From contig JAFGXZ010000005.1 in assembly GCA_016936335.1 (NCBI GenBank), forward strand, positions 1 to 7,364: a stretch of DNA of 7,364 nucleotides. Reading direction: 5' to 3'. The translations under genes were made by a program, and so were the position numbers. This DNA comes from Fidelibacterota bacterium (GTDB lineage Bacteria; Fidelibacterota; UBA2242). Below, in pieces: positions 6,238-7,364 of this stretch. The notes under the pieces were generated by a model, which saw nothing but the letters and a program-made list of their open reading frames with translations, did no database searches and was not told where the DNA came from. The first letter of the stretch is position 1. Each line of letters begins with the position of its first letter.

Positions 6238-6266
6238 TTTATATTGTTACGTAAAATAAATGAAAA
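6238..6266 (-). promoter_or_regulatory. Candidate sigma-70-like promoter for the DUF1508 unit
   Basis: On the minus strand TTTTCA (6266-6261) is followed after 17 nt by TATAAA (6243-6238), ending 27 nt before the ATG. The -10 matches consensus at five of six positions and the -35 at four of six. The region is so AT-rich that chance matches are likely, and the phylum's promoter consensus is unknown. Confidence 0.3.
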
Positions 6267-6308
6267 TTCAGTAAATCCAAAATAAAAATTAAGTAAAACG
6301 TACACAAA

Positions 6309-6336
6309 CTTCAAATTTTAGACATTGATTTTGAAG
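6309..6336. promoter_or_regulatory. Inverted repeat in the divergent intergenic region, possible operator
   Basis: CTTCAAA (6309-6315) and TTTGAAG (6330-6336) form a perfect 7-bp inverted repeat with a 14-bp gap (about two helical turns centre to centre). It lies between the divergent DUF1508-LysM and thioredoxin genes, where a regulator could control both. No other evidence supports it. Confidence 0.25.
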
Positions 6337-6355
6337 AGAATTCGATGAATATTAA

Positions 6356-6386
6356 TTGGCAAACGACTGTGAAAAAATGATATGCT
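6356..6386 (+). promoter_or_regulatory. Candidate promoter for the thioredoxin-like gene
   Basis: TTGGCA (6356-6361) and TATGCT (6381-6386), the latter preceded by TGA as an extended -10, are spaced 19 nt apart, longer than the usual 17. They lie about 66 nt upstream of the preferred ATG. This is a tentative call in AT-rich sequence. Confidence 0.3.
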
Positions 6387-6452
6387 GATAAAACAGTTGA
6401 AACCAATCAAATAACAGTGACTCTAAGTTTTAAAAAAATGGGAAACAAAATT

Positions 6453-6959
6453 ATGAAAAAGAATGTACTATTTACGTTGTTCAGTTTGATATTTATCTTT
6501 CAGATTGCTACCCGGGCGGGTCAGCAATGGTATGCGTTTCAAGACGGGATGAAACTCGCTGATAGCGGGGCGAAACATCTGGTCATTGATTTCTATGCCG
6601 ACTGGTGCCACTGGTGCAAAGTGATGGACAAAGAGACCTTTTCCGATCCAAAGGTGGAAAAATACCTGTTTGAAAATTTTATTCCGATCAAACTGAACGC
6701 TGAAAGCACCACCGAAACGATTACCTTTCGGGGGCAACAACTGTCTCCCCGTGAGTTGACATCCGCATTCCAGGTGACAGGTTTTCCATCAATTGCTTTT
6801 TTAACCCCTGAAATGGAGATAATTACCGTTATCCCCGGCTATATTAAAAAAGACATGTTTATGAATATTCTGGAATATGTGGAACATGAATGCTATAAGT
6901 CTCAGATTTCTTTTGATGAATTTCTTAAAAAAGGGTGTGATAACCGTAAAAGCAAGTAA
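6453..6959 (+). CDS. Secreted thioredoxin-fold protein with WCHWCK active site
   Basis: The ATG at 6453 is chosen because it gives a classic signal peptide (MKK, then a hydrophobic core LFTLFSLIFIFQI, with likely cleavage after ATRA at residue 22). In-frame starts at 6417 (GTG) and 6438 (ATG) would add up to 12 residues ahead of it. The preferred product is 168 aa. The thioredoxin fold shows VIDFYADWCHWCK (45-57) with the redox pair C52/C55, and the cis-proline in GFPS at P112. WCHWC is typical of the thioredoxin_7/DUF255-like group and of proteins such as the DsbD C-terminal domain, rather than cytoplasmic thioredoxin (WCGPC). Two further cysteines, C147 and C162, sit near the C-terminus. 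The protein probably acts outside the cytoplasmic membrane as a disulfide reductase or in cytochrome or cofactor maturation; its partner is unknown. It appears to be a single-gene unit with its own terminator. Confidence 0.88.
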   Translation: MKKNVLFTLFSLIFIFQIATRAGQQWYAFQDGMKLADSGAKHLVIDFYADWCHWCKVMDKETFSDPKVEKYLFENFIPIKLNAESTTETITFRGQQLSPRELTSAFQVTGFPSIAFLTPEMEIITVIPGYIKKDMFMNILEYVEHECYKSQISFDEFLKKGCDNRKSK

Positions 6960-6987
6960 TCTTGAAAAGTAGTTACAATAAAATTTT

Positions 6988-7022
6988 AACAGCCTGAAAA
7001 ATTAATCGGGCTGTTTTATTTT
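6988..7022 (+). terminator. Intrinsic terminator of the thioredoxin-like gene
   Basis: AACAGCCTGA (6988-6997) pairs with TCGGGCTGTT (7006-7015) over 10 bp with one G-T wobble, closing an 8-nt A/T loop. It is followed by a T-rich tract (TTATTTT). It lies 28 bp after the stop codon. Confidence 0.85.
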
Positions 7023-7106
7023 GTACCGACAACCATTTTCTAAACATCAACATCTATAAGTCTGAATTCTGAGTAGCCGAAAATGTTCAATCAATAAGGG
7101 GATTTT

Positions 7107-7364
7107 ATGAAACATGAAAAATTTATGACAGTGGGCTTATTATCGGTATCACTGATTGCACTGGAATTAGTCTGGACGCGAATTTTTTCGGCTGAATATT
7201 TTTATACCTTTGCCTTTCTGATTTTATCGATTGCTGTTCTTGGTCTCGGGCTGGGCGCTCTGGCTGTCAACCTGTTTCCGGTCTTTAGTCGTCGAAATAA
7301 GCTCTGGATTTTTATAAGCCTGACAGGCTTGTGTGCTCTGATCGGACCGCCGCTTGTCTTCCGA
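7107..7364 (+). CDS. Polytopic membrane protein, N-terminal part (spermidine-synthase-like membrane fusion family, 3' truncated)
   Basis: The frame from the ATG at about 7107, with an AAGG-type ribosome binding site a few nt upstream, stays open for 86 codons to the window end. Three hydrophobic segments are visible: about 8-22, 33-57 (TFAFLILSIAVLGLGLGALAV) and 66-84. The combination LIALELVWTRIFSAEYFYTFAF followed by a glycine-rich LGLGLGALA helix resembles the N-terminal transmembrane half of large fused 'MFS transporter/spermidine synthase-like' proteins, whose methyltransferase-like domain would lie downstream outside the window. That assignment comes from pattern memory and needs the rest of the gene. 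It is separated from the thioredoxin gene by a terminator, so it is probably transcribed from its own promoter within 7023-7106, where I could not pick out a convincing -35/-10 pair. Confidence 0.7.
   Translation, partial: MKHEKFMTVGLLSVSLIALELVWTRIFSAEYFYTFAFLILSIAVLGLGLGALAVNLFPVFSRRNKLWIFISLTGLCALIGPPLVFR

Noticed and set aside
5931..6314. 127-codon minus-strand frame overlapping the DUF1508-LysM start
   Set aside because: It lies out of frame over the strong ribosome binding site and DUF1508 domain, and its C-terminus is just the frame-shifted Glu/Pro repeat.
7023..7106. Promoter for the last gene
   Set aside because: TATAAG at 7055-7060 has no acceptable -35 at proper spacing, so I did not call it.

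Overview
The window holds most of an [FeFe]-hydrogenase maturation operon on the + strand. Its order is hydE (3' end only), hydG, a 95-aa unknown protein, an aspartate ammonia-lyase gene and hydF. Spacing is tight (2 to 25 bp), so co-transcription is very likely. The three maturases together build the 2Fe subcluster of the H-cluster: HydG makes CO and CN- from tyrosine, HydE processes the HydG product, and HydF assembles and delivers the cluster to the apo-hydrogenase. The lyase releases ammonia from aspartate and plausibly serves the nitrogen-containing dithiomethylamine bridge; this role is inferred from context. The hydrogenase structural gene is not in the window.

The operon ends in a strong hairpin that overlaps the hydF stop codon and, being AT-flanked on both sides, can also terminate a convergent two-gene minus-strand unit. 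That unit encodes a 356-aa protein and, downstream, a 60-aa protein. The large protein has an N-terminal YegP/DUF1508 domain, a Glu/Pro linker, one membrane helix, a second Glu/Pro linker and a LysM domain. The 60-aa protein is a free-standing DUF1508 domain closely related to the first protein's N-terminus. Their junction forms a small hairpin whose loop is the ribosome binding site of the second gene.

After an AT-rich divergent intergenic region comes a + strand gene for a secreted thioredoxin-like protein with a WCHWCK active site and its own terminator. The window ends in the N-terminal part of a polytopic membrane protein that resembles the membrane half of spermidine-synthase-like fusion proteins.

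The gene content points to an anaerobic or fermentative bacterium. The secreted thioredoxin and single-pass LysM protein fit a diderm, but no gene here fixes the phylum. The base composition looks moderate, with AT-rich intergenic regions. I saw no RNA genes, CRISPR array, insertion sequence or phage gene.

The points most worth attention are the unknown gene embedded in the maturation operon, the altered C-terminal cysteine motif of HydG, the DUF1508-TM-LysM architecture, and the hairpin-presented ribosome binding site.
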